A stretch of DNA of 64,000 nucleotides from Hyphomonas sp. (GCA_002700305.1 PACZ01000003.1:62001-126000), one strand, 5' to 3'; counted from the stretch's first letter, positions 29,124 to 38,863 are shown. Translations and numbers: made by a program. The notes: generated from the letters alone by a model not told the origin.

Positions 29124-29933
29124 ATGGCCAGCGCAAACGGCCGCAAAAGTATTTTCATTACGGGCGCCGCATCCGGCATTGGCGCAGAGACAGCCCGCCT
29201 GTTTTCCAAAGAGGGCTGGTTCTGCGGTCTCTATGACATCAACACCGCCGGCCTCGCAGATGTGGCGGGTGAGCTGGGCGCCGGCAATTCGGTCTATGCG
29301 AAACTGGATGTGCGCGATCGCAATGACTGGGCGCTCGCGGTCAAGAGCTTCTCCGAAGCGACCGACGGAAACATGCACGTCCTGTTCAACAATGCCGGCA
29401 TCGGACGCCATGGCTGGTTTGAGGACATTTCCGGCGAAGACAATGATCTGGTCGTGGATGTGAATGTCAAAGGCGTCATCAATGGCGTGCAAGCCTGCCT
29501 GCCGCTGCTAAAGGATACGGCGGGTGCCCGCATCGTGAACACGGCCTCTACGGCCGGCATGGTCGGCTCACCCCGGCTGGCCGTCTATTCCGCCACGAAG
29601 TTCGCCGTCCGTGGACTGACGGAAGCGCTTGATGCTGAATTCCGCGACCTGGACATCCGCGTCACCAGCCTGATGCCCTGGTTCATCGACACACCGATCC
29701 TGGATATGGGCGCCACCGAAGGCGCCAATGTCAAAATGGCCGACGAGATCCGCGATGCCGGACAGGAAGTTTATCCCGTGTCCCTGGCCGCTGAACGCGC
29801 CTGGGACGCGGCGCATGGTGACGACATCCACTATATGGCAGGCAAGGCTGCGCAGCGGGCGAAATTCATCAGCCGCTGGGCTCCCGGCCTGATCCGCAAT
29901 CAGGTGAAGAAGTCCGTACCGCCACGCGACTGA
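29124..29933 (+). CDS. Short-chain dehydrogenase/reductase
   Basis: 269 aa. NAD(P)-dependent oxidoreductase of the classical SDR type: FITGAASGIGAETARLFSKE, the NNAG motif in VLFNNAGIGRHG, the catalytic Ser in IVNTASTAGMVG and YSATK with the Tyr/Lys pair. Asp after the second strand (LYDIN) suggests NAD preference. The C-terminus is basic. AGGAGG stands 9 bp before ATG 29124. It may be the last cistron of the nad transcript, and a strong terminator follows; substrate unknown. Confidence 0.9.
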   Translation: MASANGRKSIFITGAASGIGAETARLFSKEGWFCGLYDINTAGLADVAGELGAGNSVYAKLDVRDRNDWALAVKSFSEATDGNMHVLFNNAGIGRHGWFEDISGEDNDLVVDVNVKGVINGVQACLPLLKDTAGARIVNTASTAGMVGSPRLAVYSATKFAVRGLTEALDAEFRDLDIRVTSLMPWFIDTPILDMGATEGANVKMADEIRDAGQEVYPVSLAAERAWDAAHGDDIHYMAGKAAQRAKFISRWAPGLIRNQVKKSVPPRD

Positions 29934-29952
29934 GCAGACTTGCCGCCGGATA

Positions 29953-29988
29953 TAAAAAAAGCCGCCAGCGACACGCTGGCGGCTTTTT
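29953..29988. terminator. Bidirectional rho-independent terminator
   Basis: GCCGCCAGCG (29961-29970) and CGCTGGCGGC (29974-29983) form a 10-bp stem with an ACA loop; seven A precede and five T follow, so it can end transcription from both convergent genes. Confidence 0.92.
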
Positions 29989-30007
29989 CTAATTTCAAAT
30001 GTTCAGA

Positions 30008-31177
30008 TCAGCGCATGCCGCCTGCAGCGGACACGGCCTTGGCGGCCTGTGCAGCAGCGTAGGGATCAACAGAAGCGCTCTTCGACGCAACATCGAACGA
30101 TCCGTCACTGGCAGTGGTCATGCGCGGGGCGCCATTGGTGACCGTCCGGGTTGAGGTGGTGACCGTGGCCGGCGCCGCAGACACTTCGACTTTGCCTGCC
30201 ACCTTCATCTCGCCCGCCGTCGCTTCGCGCAGGACAGTCAGGGTCTCAGCATTCAGATCCTGCGTGTCGGCCGCTGCCTGCACCACAGGGGCCTTGGCAG
30301 AACGGGACGCGCTGGCGCGGCGCACCTGCGCCCATTCAGAGCCGCGCGGGAACCGGTAGAACACGTGCAGGCCGATCTTGTCGGTCTTGATCAGGCCGGC
30401 GCTCCACACAGGGTCGACATAGGTCGCGTGATAGTGGGTCGCCCCGCCTGTACGATCCTCGGCGAGGTTCATCAGGACGTGCGCTGCAATCTCCTGGGCC
30501 TGCTCCCAGGCGGTGCCTTTCGGCTTCCGGCCAAGGGCGCCGTCACAGGTAAAAGTGAACTGGCAGCCAGTGGTGCGCGTTGCACCCTGGAAGACAACGC
30601 CGCAGACGGAGTCCGGATAGCGATGGTCGCGAACACGGTTGGAAATCACTTCCGCCACGGCCAGCTGGCCAGCCAGCGGCTCGTTCCGCGATTCGTAGTA
30701 AATTGCCTGTGCGAGGCAGTGCGCTTCAGAGTCGAGCGCTTCAGCGCGCTTCAGGTGCTCCGGCTTGAACGAGACCAGCGAGGCAATCGCCGCACCGTCC
30801 CGGTCGCGCTTGGCATAACGGCTCATCGAGGAGGCCGTATCGCGCTCCAGCGTGTACTCGACCGTGCGGATCCACGGCGTGTCCAGCAGGGACGGCGCAT
30901 GGTCGGCCAGACGGACGCTCGCGCCCCCGTCTTCGATCTGAGCGAACCGCTCAGCCTGTTCGCTGAAATCTGCTTGAGCACGAATGTCGGCCTGAACCGA
31001 GCCGATCACCGGCAGGGTCACAGTCGCCGCCACAGCGCAGACCGCTACGGTCGCGCCGCGAATGACAATATCGCGCTGTTCCTCATTCGTCATAGCCATC
31101 CACCAACGCTTGAGCTTCCCTTGGAGCCCACGCATTGACGACAGGGTCGCCTGACGTGGTTGAAGATTCCTTAACAT
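30008..31177 (-). CDS. SleB-type cell wall hydrolase
   Basis: 389 aa. One membrane segment near residues 35 to 55 (GATVAVCAVAATVTLPVIGS) puts the rest in the periplasm. The hydrolase_2 (SleB) domain runs from about residue 145: HCLAQAIYYESRNEPLAGQL with the catalytic Glu, AVAEVISNRVRDHRYPDSVC and TGGATHYHATYVDPVW. This family cleaves peptidoglycan as a lytic transglycosylase or amidase. The C-terminal 90 residues are Ala/Thr-rich and probably disordered. ATG at 31177 has GGGGAGAG 5 bp upstream; the longer frame to 31342 lacks a ribosome site. Confidence 0.87.
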   Translation of the reverse strand: MLRNLQPRQATLSSMRGLQGKLKRWWMAMTNEEQRDIVIRGATVAVCAVAATVTLPVIGSVQADIRAQADFSEQAERFAQIEDGGASVRLADHAPSLLDTPWIRTVEYTLERDTASSMSRYAKRDRDGAAIASLVSFKPEHLKRAEALDSEAHCLAQAIYYESRNEPLAGQLAVAEVISNRVRDHRYPDSVCGVVFQGATRTTGCQFTFTCDGALGRKPKGTAWEQAQEIAAHVLMNLAEDRTGGATHYHATYVDPVWSAGLIKTDKIGLHVFYRFPRGSEWAQVRRASASRSAKAPVVQAAADTQDLNAETLTVLREATAGEMKVAGKVEVSAAPATVTTSTRTVTNGAPRMTTASDGSFDVASKSASVDPYAAAQAAKAVSAAGGMR

Positions 31178-31521
31178 CACCGCTCTCCCCAGGTCCCGGT
31201 GGGCGATATGATTCCGCCCTGTTGTGCAGTTCCGGGACTGCTTGGTTTGACTGTTTCCGACGGCTATTACCGCCCTTTCACAGGCGGAATATGCTGCCGA
31301 ACAGCTACCTAGCAAGAAGCTCGCCAGAGTTTGGAGTGACAATTCCGTCAGGTGAAATTCGCCTCAGACGCGAATTAATTCGATGTAATTTCCGCCAGAC
31401 AGTCAACTTGTTGATTTTTCGTAAAATTTCCACGTTTATGACAAGAAGCATGTTGCGGTGCAAAAAAGCGGCTGTGGCAGGATTACCACAGCCGCTCGCA
31501 ATCGATTCGGGATCGAAACTG
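31178..31521. other. Intergenic region
   Basis: 344 bp. Its left part is the promoter region of the SleB-type gene (no convincing hexamers seen); an AT-rich stretch lies at 31370-31435; the right end holds the ppdK terminator. No ORF or RNA is supported. Confidence 0.6.
31462..31495 (-). terminator. Terminator of ppdK
   Basis: GCGGCTGTGG (31468-31477) pairs with CCACAGCCGC (31486-31495) with an 8-nt loop; six A at 31462-31467 give the T-run on the minus strand. Lies 27 bp beyond the ppdK stop. Confidence 0.9.
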
Positions 31522-34215
31522 TCAGCTGTCCGATTCTGAGAGGGCAGCGTGTGCCGCGGCGAGACGCGCGATCGGCACCCGGTAGGGCGAACAGGACACG
31601 TAATCGAGGCCGGTCCGGTGGCAGAAGGCCACGGAAGCGGGGTCTCCGCCATGCTCACCGCAGATGCCCAGCTTGATGCCCGGGCGGGTATTGCGGCCCC
31701 GTTCTGCGGCTGTTTTGACCAGTTCACCGACACCTTCCTGGTCCAGGGTCACGAAGGGGTCTTTTTCGTAGATTCCCTTGTCCTCATAGACTTTCAGGAA
31801 GCGGCCGGCATCGTCGCGCGAGATGCCTAGCGTGGTCTGCGTCAGGGCGTTCGTGCCGAACGAGAAGAACGCGGCCGACTGGGCAATATCCCCGGCGCGC
31901 AGGGCCGCGCGCGGCAGTTCGATCATCGTGCCCACAAGATAATCCAGCGTGACGCCGGTTTCTTCGAACACGGCCTTGGCCTGCGCATCGACGACGTCTT
32001 TCAGGATCTGCAGCTCGCGATGCGTCGCGACCAGCGGGATCATCACTTCCGGAACGGGCTTGCGGCCCGTTTCATTCGCGATGTTCACAGCGGCCTCGAA
32101 GATGGCCCGGGCCTGCATTTCGTAGATTTCCGGGTACGTAATCCCCAGACGGCAACCGCGGTGGCCCAGCATCGGGTTGCTCTCATGCAGATCATCTGCG
32201 CGGCGCTTCAGTTCAGCGACGCTGACACCCGACGCCTTGGCAACGTCTTCCATGTCCTCATCGGTGTGCGGAAGGAATTCGTGCAGCGGCGGGTCGAGCA
32301 ATCGGATCGTCGCCGGGCGGTCTTCCAGGATACGGAAGATCTCCTCGAAATCGCCCCGCTGCATCGGCAGCAGCTTGTCGAGCGAGGCGCGGCGGCCTGC
32401 TACATCGTTCGACAGGATCATCGCCCGGACTTCCGGAATGCGCGCTTCATCGAAGAACATATGCTCGGTACGGCAGAGGCCGATGCCTTCTGCGCCGAAC
32501 TCGACAGCCGTCTGCGTGTCGAGCGGCGTTTCCGCATTGGCGCGCACTTTCAGGCGGCGGGCCGCATCGGCCCAGGCCATCAGTGTACCGAAGTCACCCG
32601 ACAGGTCCGGCTGGACCATGTCCACAGCGCCCAGCATCACCTGGCCGGTCGCGCCGTCCACAGTGATCACTTCGCCTTTCTTGACTTCACGGCCCATGAC
32701 ACGGAACACGCCCGCCTTGCCATCGACCTGCAGGCCGCCCGCACCGCAGACGCAAGGCCGCCCCATGCCGCGGGCCACAACGGCGGCGTGGCTGGTCATG
32801 CCGCCGCGGGCGGTCACGATCCCGCGGGCTGCGTGCATGCCCTTGATGTCTTCCGGGCTCGTCTCGACACGGACGAGAATGACGTCCTCGCCTTTCTCCG
32901 CCCACTGGAAGGCTTCGTCAGAATCGAACACGACCTTGCCGACCGCTGCGCCGGGGCTGGCCGGCAGGCCAACGACCAGCACGTCGCGCGCTGCATCTTC
33001 GGAGATGGTCGGGTGCAGCAGCTGGTCCAGCTGTGCCGGCATCAGGCGCAGCACGGCCTCATTCTCGGTGATCAGGCCTTCGCGGGCCATGTCCACGGCG
33101 ATCTTGAGCGCGGCAGAAGCGGTACGTTTTCCGCTCCGCGTCTGCAGCATGTAGAGATTGCCGTCCTCGACGGTGAATTCGAGGTCCTGCATGTCCTTGT
33201 AGTGACGCTCCAGCGTGTTCGCGACATCGCGCAGCTGGGCGTAGACTTCCGGCATGGCCTCTTCCAGCGGGGCATCTTCAGAGCCCAGCGTGTCGGCCCG
33301 CTCGCGCGAGATCGGGGCCGGGGTGCGGATGCCTGCCACCACGTCCTCGCCCTGCGCATTGATCAGGTATTCGCCATAGAAGATCGGATCGCCATTCGAC
33401 GGGTCGCGCGTGAAGGCAACGCCCGTGGCGGAGGTTTCGCCAAGATTGCCGAACACCATGGCCTGCACGTTCACCGCCGTGCCCCACTCGGCCGGGATGT
33501 CGTTCAGCTTGCGATAGGTGATCGCGCGGTCGTTCATCCAGGAGCCGAACACGGCCGAGATGGCGCCCCAGAGTTGTTCTTTCGGGTCTTCCGGGAACGG
33601 CTTGCCCAGCTCTTTCTCGACGGCTTCCTTGTAGAGCACGATGATCTTCTTCCAGTCATCGGCGCTCATGTCGGTGTCCAGGTCGATGCCCTGGCGGTCC
33701 TTGTACTCGTCGAGCAGGTGCTCGAACTCATCATGGCTGATGCCCAGCACGACGTTGGAATACATCTGAATGAAGCGGCGATAGCTGTCATAGGCGAAGC
33801 GCTCACCGGCCTTCTTGGCGAGGCCGGCGGCCGAGGCTTCGTTGAGGCCGAGGTTCAGCACCGTGTCCATCATGCCCGGCATCGAAGCGCGGGCGCCCGA
33901 GCGCACGGAGACCAGCAGCGGGTTTTCCGGATCGCCGAAGCCCTTGCCGGACTTCTTCTCGAGATCGGCCAGCGCCTGGTCCACCTGAGGCGCGAGTGTG
34001 GAGGGATATTCCCGTTCCAGCTCGTAATAGGCGGTGCAGACAGCGGTGGAGATCGTAAAGCCCGGCGGCACTGGCAGGCCCAGCTTGGCCATTTCGGCGA
34101 GGTTTGCGCCCTTGCCGCCCAGCAAATTCTTCATGGAAGCGTCGCCATCGGCGGTGCCCCCGCCGAATGCGTAAACCCAGGTTTCTTCCGCGTGCTTCAG
34201 TGCTGCTTCACCCAT
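31522..34215 (-). CDS. ppdK: Pyruvate, phosphate dikinase
   Basis: 897 aa. Interconverts pyruvate, ATP and phosphate with PEP, AMP and pyrophosphate. ATP-grasp N-terminal domain (GGGTADGDASMKNLLGGKGA), swivelling phospho-His domain with GGMTSHAAVVARGMG, and the C-terminal PEP/pyruvate barrel with LGHRGCRLGITYPEI and the catalytic Cys in GICGEHGGDP. ATG at 34215 (MGEAALKH) with AAGAGGA 4 bp upstream is used instead of the 21-codon longer frame. Lies behind glyS, a linkage seen in other alphaproteobacteria, and ends in a strong terminator. Confidence 0.96.
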   Translation of the reverse strand: MGEAALKHAEETWVYAFGGGTADGDASMKNLLGGKGANLAEMAKLGLPVPPGFTISTAVCTAYYELEREYPSTLAPQVDQALADLEKKSGKGFGDPENPLLVSVRSGARASMPGMMDTVLNLGLNEASAAGLAKKAGERFAYDSYRRFIQMYSNVVLGISHDEFEHLLDEYKDRQGIDLDTDMSADDWKKIIVLYKEAVEKELGKPFPEDPKEQLWGAISAVFGSWMNDRAITYRKLNDIPAEWGTAVNVQAMVFGNLGETSATGVAFTRDPSNGDPIFYGEYLINAQGEDVVAGIRTPAPISRERADTLGSEDAPLEEAMPEVYAQLRDVANTLERHYKDMQDLEFTVEDGNLYMLQTRSGKRTASAALKIAVDMAREGLITENEAVLRLMPAQLDQLLHPTISEDAARDVLVVGLPASPGAAVGKVVFDSDEAFQWAEKGEDVILVRVETSPEDIKGMHAARGIVTARGGMTSHAAVVARGMGRPCVCGAGGLQVDGKAGVFRVMGREVKKGEVITVDGATGQVMLGAVDMVQPDLSGDFGTLMAWADAARRLKVRANAETPLDTQTAVEFGAEGIGLCRTEHMFFDEARIPEVRAMILSNDVAGRRASLDKLLPMQRGDFEEIFRILEDRPATIRLLDPPLHEFLPHTDEDMEDVAKASGVSVAELKRRADDLHESNPMLGHRGCRLGITYPEIYEMQARAIFEAAVNIANETGRKPVPEVMIPLVATHRELQILKDVVDAQAKAVFEETGVTLDYLVGTMIELPRAALRAGDIAQSAAFFSFGTNALTQTTLGISRDDAGRFLKVYEDKGIYEKDPFVTLDQEGVGELVKTAAERGRNTRPGIKLGICGEHGGDPASVAFCHRTGLDYVSCSPYRVPIARLAAAHAALSESDS

Positions 34216-34431
34216 GGTGTCCTCTTCAGTTATCTGCGCGCGTCTCTGCATGCCCGCTCGCGCGCGAGGGGATTGCAAGTCCTATGCTGCATCGCAACGC
34301 CGATGGCCAGCGGCTGAAAGGTCGCTTATGCCCTGACAACGTTGTTTTGCGTCACATAGCTGTATCAAATGGCACTGCCCCGCGTCACCCGGGGAAAATC
34401 TGTTCCGAAGCGGCACGCCGTGCCCCCGGGA

Positions 34432-36546
34432 TCAGCCTTCGATCTGAGAGAAATCGGCCACGCGGTGCAGCGTGTCGCGGATACCGGCCAGCAAGGCGAG
34501 GCGATTCGCCCGGACCGCTTCATCCTCGACGTTCACCATGACATGTTCGAAGAAGGCATCGACCGGCCCGCGCAGCCTGGCGAGTTCGGTCATCACGGCC
34601 CCGAAATCCTCGTTCTTGAGAGGCTCTTCGATATCGTGGCGCACCTGGCCGAGCGTCTGGTGGAGCGCGATCTCCTGATCCGCCCCGGCATCGATCAGCG
34701 CGCCATCGACGATGAGATGGTCAGGCAGCGCGCCTTTCTTCTCCTCGGCCTTGAGGATGTTCGCCGCACGCTTGTAGCCCGCCAGCAGGTTCGCCCCGTC
34801 TTCCGTGCCGAGGAAGGCGCCGAGCGCTTCGACACGTTTGGTGATGAGCACGAGATCGTCTTCACCGAGCGCGAAAACGGCATCGATCAGGTCATGCCGC
34901 TGGCCCTGATCGCGCAGGTACTGTTTCAGGCGGTCGGCGAAAAAAGAGAGGAGATCCTCGGCCACGCCCAAACTGAACTTGGTTCCGACGACATTTTCAC
35001 CGATTTGCTGGTTCGATTCTAGTTGCGCCAATTGAAATTCAGCGTCGCCAAAATTTCCGCGAAGCTTCAATCGCAGCCCATTCTCCAACACAATTCGCAC
35101 CACGCCCAGCGCTGCGCGGCGGAGCGCGAACGGGTCTTTCGAGCCGGTCGGCTTCTCGTCGATGGCCCAGAAGCCGACCAGTGTGTCGAGCTTGTCAGCG
35201 AGCGCGACGGCGATACCCACCGGATCGGTCGGCACATTGTCGCTCGGGCCCTGCGGCTTGTAGTGATCGCGGATGGCGTCGGCGACGGCAGCGGGTTCGC
35301 CCGCTTCCAGCGCGTAATAGCGGCCCATCACACCCTGCAGTTCCGGGAATTCGCCGACCATTTCCGACACGAGGTCAGCCTTGGCAAGGCGCGCGGCACG
35401 TTCGGCCAGGGCCGGATCGGCGCCCACTTTCAGGGCGAGTTCACGCGCCAGCGCGGCCACGCGCTCCACCTTGTCGCCCAGCGAGCCAAGCTCTGCCTTG
35501 AAGGCAATCGTCGACAGCTTTTCGGCCATCTCTTCCAGCGGCTTCGCCTTGTCGAGATCCCAGAAGAAGCGGGCATCGTCGAGACGGGCGGAGAGGACGC
35601 GGGAATTGCCCTCGGCGAGCTTCTTGCCGCCATCGGCCGCGTCGATGTTCGCCACCACTATGAAATGCGGCGCGAGCTTGCCGGTCTTCTTGTCGTTCAC
35701 GGCGAAGTATTTCTGGTGCGTCCGCATCGACAGCTGGATCACTTCCGGCGGCAGGGTCAGGAAGTCCGGGTCCATGTCGCCCAGCACCACGACCGGCCAT
35801 TCGGCGAGGCCTGTGACTTCTTCCAGAAGCCCCAGATCCTCGATCCATTCGAGCCCGGCCTTGGCGCAGACGTCCTGAATGCCCTTGCGGATAACTTCCC
35901 GGCGGTCAGCCCGCGTGAGCTTCACATGGCCGGCACCTTCCAGCTGTTTGGAATAATCTTCCCAGCCGGTCACCGTGTACGGCCCGCGGCCATGCACGCG
36001 GTGGCCTTCCACCTGATTGCCGCTGGCGATGCCGTCCACGTCGAACGGCACGACCGCGCCATCCAGCACGCAGGTAATCCGCTGCAGCGGGCGCACCCAG
36101 CGCAGATCCCCGGTGCCCCAGCGCATGGATTTCGGCCAGTGGAAGCCACGGATGATGGCCGGCACCGCCTCGGCGATGATGTCCGTCGCGTCCCGTCCCG
36201 GCGTCTCGATCACGGCGACATAGAAATCGCCCTTCTTCGGATCGGAGCGCACTTCAGCCTGGCTGATGTCGCTGAGGCCGGCGCCGCGCAGGAACCCTTC
36301 GACGGCCTTGTCCGGCGCGCCGACCTTCGGGCCCTTGCGTTCTTCCTTCACATCGGCCGAACGCTCGCTGAGGCCGGTGACCGAGACGGTCAGGCGGCGC
36401 GGGCCGGAACAGGCGGCCAGCAGCTTCCATTTGAGACCGGCCTCTTTCAGGGCCTTCTCCATGGCATCGCGGAGGTCAGCCTCGGCCTTTGCCTGCATGC
36501 GCGCAGGAATTTCCTCGGAAAAGAGTTCTAGAAGCAGCTCAGCCAT
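34432..36546 (-). CDS. glyS: Glycyl-tRNA synthetase beta subunit
   Basis: 704 aa. Beta chain of the heterotetrameric GlyRS; binds tRNA and needs GlyQ. N-terminal LLLELFSEEIPARMQAKAEA, then MRWGTGDLRWVRPLQRITCV, MRTHQKYFAVNDKKTGKLAP and DPFALRRAALGVVRIVLENG are family signatures. Between RLKLRG and VAEDLLSFFADRLK there is a stretch of about 30 residues (NFGDAEFQLAQLESNQQIG and following) in more AT-rich DNA that looks inserted. The ATG at 36546 (MAELLLELF) is preferred over the one 4 codons upstream. Separated from glyQ by three unrelated genes. Confidence 0.95.
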   Translation of the reverse strand: MAELLLELFSEEIPARMQAKAEADLRDAMEKALKEAGLKWKLLAACSGPRRLTVSVTGLSERSADVKEERKGPKVGAPDKAVEGFLRGAGLSDISQAEVRSDPKKGDFYVAVIETPGRDATDIIAEAVPAIIRGFHWPKSMRWGTGDLRWVRPLQRITCVLDGAVVPFDVDGIASGNQVEGHRVHGRGPYTVTGWEDYSKQLEGAGHVKLTRADRREVIRKGIQDVCAKAGLEWIEDLGLLEEVTGLAEWPVVVLGDMDPDFLTLPPEVIQLSMRTHQKYFAVNDKKTGKLAPHFIVVANIDAADGGKKLAEGNSRVLSARLDDARFFWDLDKAKPLEEMAEKLSTIAFKAELGSLGDKVERVAALARELALKVGADPALAERAARLAKADLVSEMVGEFPELQGVMGRYYALEAGEPAAVADAIRDHYKPQGPSDNVPTDPVGIAVALADKLDTLVGFWAIDEKPTGSKDPFALRRAALGVVRIVLENGLRLKLRGNFGDAEFQLAQLESNQQIGENVVGTKFSLGVAEDLLSFFADRLKQYLRDQGQRHDLIDAVFALGEDDLVLITKRVEALGAFLGTEDGANLLAGYKRAANILKAEEKKGALPDHLIVDGALIDAGADQEIALHQTLGQVRHDIEEPLKNEDFGAVMTELARLRGPVDAFFEHVMVNVEDEAVRANRLALLAGIRDTLHRVADFSQIEG

Positions 36547-36639
36547 AATGCCCTGCATTGGTCAGGAAAGATAAAGACCGCCACGGCTTACAGGCGCCCG
36601 CACATGGGTCAAGCGGCAGGTCTGTAGTTCGGCCCGGTT

Positions 36640-38535
36640 TCAGGGGGACGGGTCAGCGCTTTCCTCGCGCGCAAACTCCGTCTCGAAGGTCAGTTTCCAC
36701 AATTGGAGGTGCGCGCCTTTCATGGCGGCGGCGACCATTTGCCCATCCGGCGAGAACACGGCCCAGTTCGCCCCGAAGGCGCCAAGGTCCTGGATTTTCG
36801 CCAGCATCGCGCCGTTCCGCGCGTCCCATAGCCGGGCGGACAGGTCATCCGCGCTGGTGACCACCATTTCGCCATCAGGACTGAACGCGGCATTCCACAA
36901 GGGCCCGTCATGGCCTTCGAGTTCAATCGGGTCGCCGGTATCGCTCCAGATGCGGGCCGTCCCGTCGGCAGAGGCGACCAGAACCCGGTCAGCCGTGGCA
37001 TCGGACTCCGCATAGGTCGCCGGAACCGGACCGGACTCGATCGTGCGGACCAGTTCGCCATTGCTCGAATTGAACAGCCGCACCGTGCCATCATTCGACG
37101 CGGTCAACAGCCGGTTGCCCAACGGGCTGTAATGAACGGACCGTACCGCCGAGGAATGCGTATCGATCCGGAAGGCCTCTTCACCAGTCGCCACCTCCCA
37201 CACCCGTACGGTGTCATCATAGGACGCGGTCACCACGCGTTCGCCATCCGGGCTGAAATCGGCGAACGAGACGTCGTCCGTATGCCCGGTCAGCACCCGA
37301 ACCGGCGGGCCGCCGACCGAGCGCCAGATCCGGGCCGTATCATCCTGAGAGGCCGTCACGACATATTCCTCGTCCGGGCTGAACTGCACGGACAGGACGG
37401 GTTCGGTGTGGCCCTCCAGCACGGTCAGCTCGCCGAACTCGGAAGGGGACCTGCCCACCACCCAGATCCGTGCTGTCTTGTCAGCTGACGCGCTGGCCAG
37501 GAACCGGCCGCTCGGGCTGTAGTCGAGGCCGTAGATCTCGTCGGTGTGGCCCTGAAGGTCGTCATACCAGGAGGCGGATTTGAGCTTCAGGCGCTCCATC
37601 GCGCAGGGCGGATTGGAGAGGTAACGCTCGGCAACGGCGGCAAACTTGCCGTCCGGATATTTCTCAAGATGCTCGCTGTATTTCGCGCAGACGTCCATCT
37701 GAACGTAGCCAGCGCTGGAAATGTAGATCCAGTCCTTCTCTTCCTGATCCAGTTCACCGAACTGGCAATCTCCGGAAAAGCAGAAACGCGGGTCCACATC
37801 GGAATACACCGCCGGTTTCTGCGCATGCTCCACACTGGCAGCGAGTTCGGCCACTTCCTCGCTGGCTTCCCCCACAGCAAATGAAAGAGGAAAGTTCGGA
37901 TCCTTCAGTTTCGGCAACAGGCTGCGCGTAAAGACCGAATACGGCGCATCATCTTCCGGGCCGAGCCGGTCGAGCGCCATCTGGTTGGCCCCGGCGGCAT
38001 AGACGACGAGCGTATCGCTGGTGATACCTATGCGCGCCATGCCCTTGGTCATGCTTCGCGTGCCAGTGTCGAACGGATTGTCCCGGCAGGCATCGATGAC
38101 CGCAAACACCATTTCCGGCTGCCGGGCGCGGATTTCGTCGAGCACTTCCTCGCTCAGCGAGATCGTCCGCTTGCGCAGGCCCAGCAGGGAGCTGTGATAC
38201 GGCGCATCCGACAAAGCGAGATAGTTCTGCCCGCCATCCGACCAGCCATGGCCCGAGAAGACGAACGCCACCCGGTCGCCCGGCTGGATTGTCTGCAGGA
38301 AGGCATCGAACTGTTCCAGGAATGTATCCGTATCCGGGTTGATCAGCGGCGTGACCTCGAAGCCCAGATCATCGGCAAACACGCCGGAATAGCCGTTCGC
38401 ATCGCCCACCGTTTTCTGGAGATCCGTCAGTTCGGAATACTCACCCACCCCGACGATCAGGGCACGATTGGTTTGCGCGGCCGCCGTCAGTGCGAGGCAG
38501 GCCGAAATCAACAGCAGGCAAACCGTCCGGAACAT
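36640..38535 (-). CDS. Secreted caspase-like (C14) protease with seven WD40 repeats
   Basis: 631 aa. Signal peptide MFRTVCLLLISACLALTAAA. Residues 24 to 240 form a caspase-like (metacaspase/peptidase C14) domain: RALIVGVGEYSELTDLQKTV, catalytic His96 in FVFSGHGWSD and Cys150 in AVIDACRDNPF. A linker of about 80 residues with several Cys leads to seven WD40 blades from about residue 325 (LQGHTDEIYG, LEGHTEPVLS, LTGHTDDVSF and so on, each closing in A/T-R-I/V-W or a variant), enough for one closed propeller. Predicted to act in the periplasm or outside. ATG at 38535 has GGAGG 7 bp upstream. Target unknown. Confidence 0.88.
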   Translation of the reverse strand: MFRTVCLLLISACLALTAAAQTNRALIVGVGEYSELTDLQKTVGDANGYSGVFADDLGFEVTPLINPDTDTFLEQFDAFLQTIQPGDRVAFVFSGHGWSDGGQNYLALSDAPYHSSLLGLRKRTISLSEEVLDEIRARQPEMVFAVIDACRDNPFDTGTRSMTKGMARIGITSDTLVVYAAGANQMALDRLGPEDDAPYSVFTRSLLPKLKDPNFPLSFAVGEASEEVAELAASVEHAQKPAVYSDVDPRFCFSGDCQFGELDQEEKDWIYISSAGYVQMDVCAKYSEHLEKYPDGKFAAVAERYLSNPPCAMERLKLKSASWYDDLQGHTDEIYGLDYSPSGRFLASASADKTARIWVVGRSPSEFGELTVLEGHTEPVLSVQFSPDEEYVVTASQDDTARIWRSVGGPPVRVLTGHTDDVSFADFSPDGERVVTASYDDTVRVWEVATGEEAFRIDTHSSAVRSVHYSPLGNRLLTASNDGTVRLFNSSNGELVRTIESGPVPATYAESDATADRVLVASADGTARIWSDTGDPIELEGHDGPLWNAAFSPDGEMVVTSADDLSARLWDARNGAMLAKIQDLGAFGANWAVFSPDGQMVAAAMKGAHLQLWKLTFETEFAREESADPSP

Positions 38536-38586
38536 CTGAATTCCTCCCACTTGGGAAGGTTACCCCGATGCCACCGGGGGACCAAG

Positions 38587-38829
38587 TCAAAGCTTGCTAT
38601 GGCTGCCGTCGCACAGGGGGCTCTTGCCGGTGCGTTTGCAGGCGCAGAAGAAAACCTTGCCGCTTTTCTGCGCTTCCCAGCCCTGCGGGACGAATTCCGT
38701 GCCCTTATGGCTGCCATCGCAGAAGGGCTGGGTCTTCGACCGCCCGCAGGCGCACCACCAGTAGATCTTGCCTTCTTCGACCTCGACCGCGAGGGGCTCG
38801 CGCCCGCCGATTTCAGCTTCTCCGGACAT
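38587..38829 (-). CDS. CDGSH-type iron-sulfur protein with two motifs
   Basis: 80 aa. Two CDGSH [2Fe-2S] sites in tandem: CACGRSKTQPFCDGSH and CACKRTGKSPLCDGSH, each with the three-Cys/one-His ligand set, as in mitoNEET type 3 (Miner2-like) proteins. Cytoplasmic, redox-active, function in bacteria poorly known. The ATG at 38829 is chosen because GGAGGT lies 4 bp upstream. Lies between the DUF2314 lipoprotein and the caspase/WD40 gene. Confidence 0.9.
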   Translation of the reverse strand: MSGEAEIGGREPLAVEVEEGKIYWWCACGRSKTQPFCDGSHKGTEFVPQGWEAQKSGKVFFCACKRTGKSPLCDGSHSKL

Positions 38830-38863
38830 GTTCACCTCCGCCATTTCGACCCGGCAGGCCAGC

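Noticed and set aside
31375..31389. TTAA-N7-TAAT, possible CtrA site
   Set aside because: Imperfect right half and about 200 bp from the nearest start codon, too far to assign.
32020..34317. 765-codon plus-strand frame
   Set aside because: Antisense shadow of ppdK; the high GC content produces long spurious frames.
35010..35030. GGTTCGATTC, resembling a tRNA T-arm
   Set aside because: It lies within the glyS coding frame and no cloverleaf can be formed around it.
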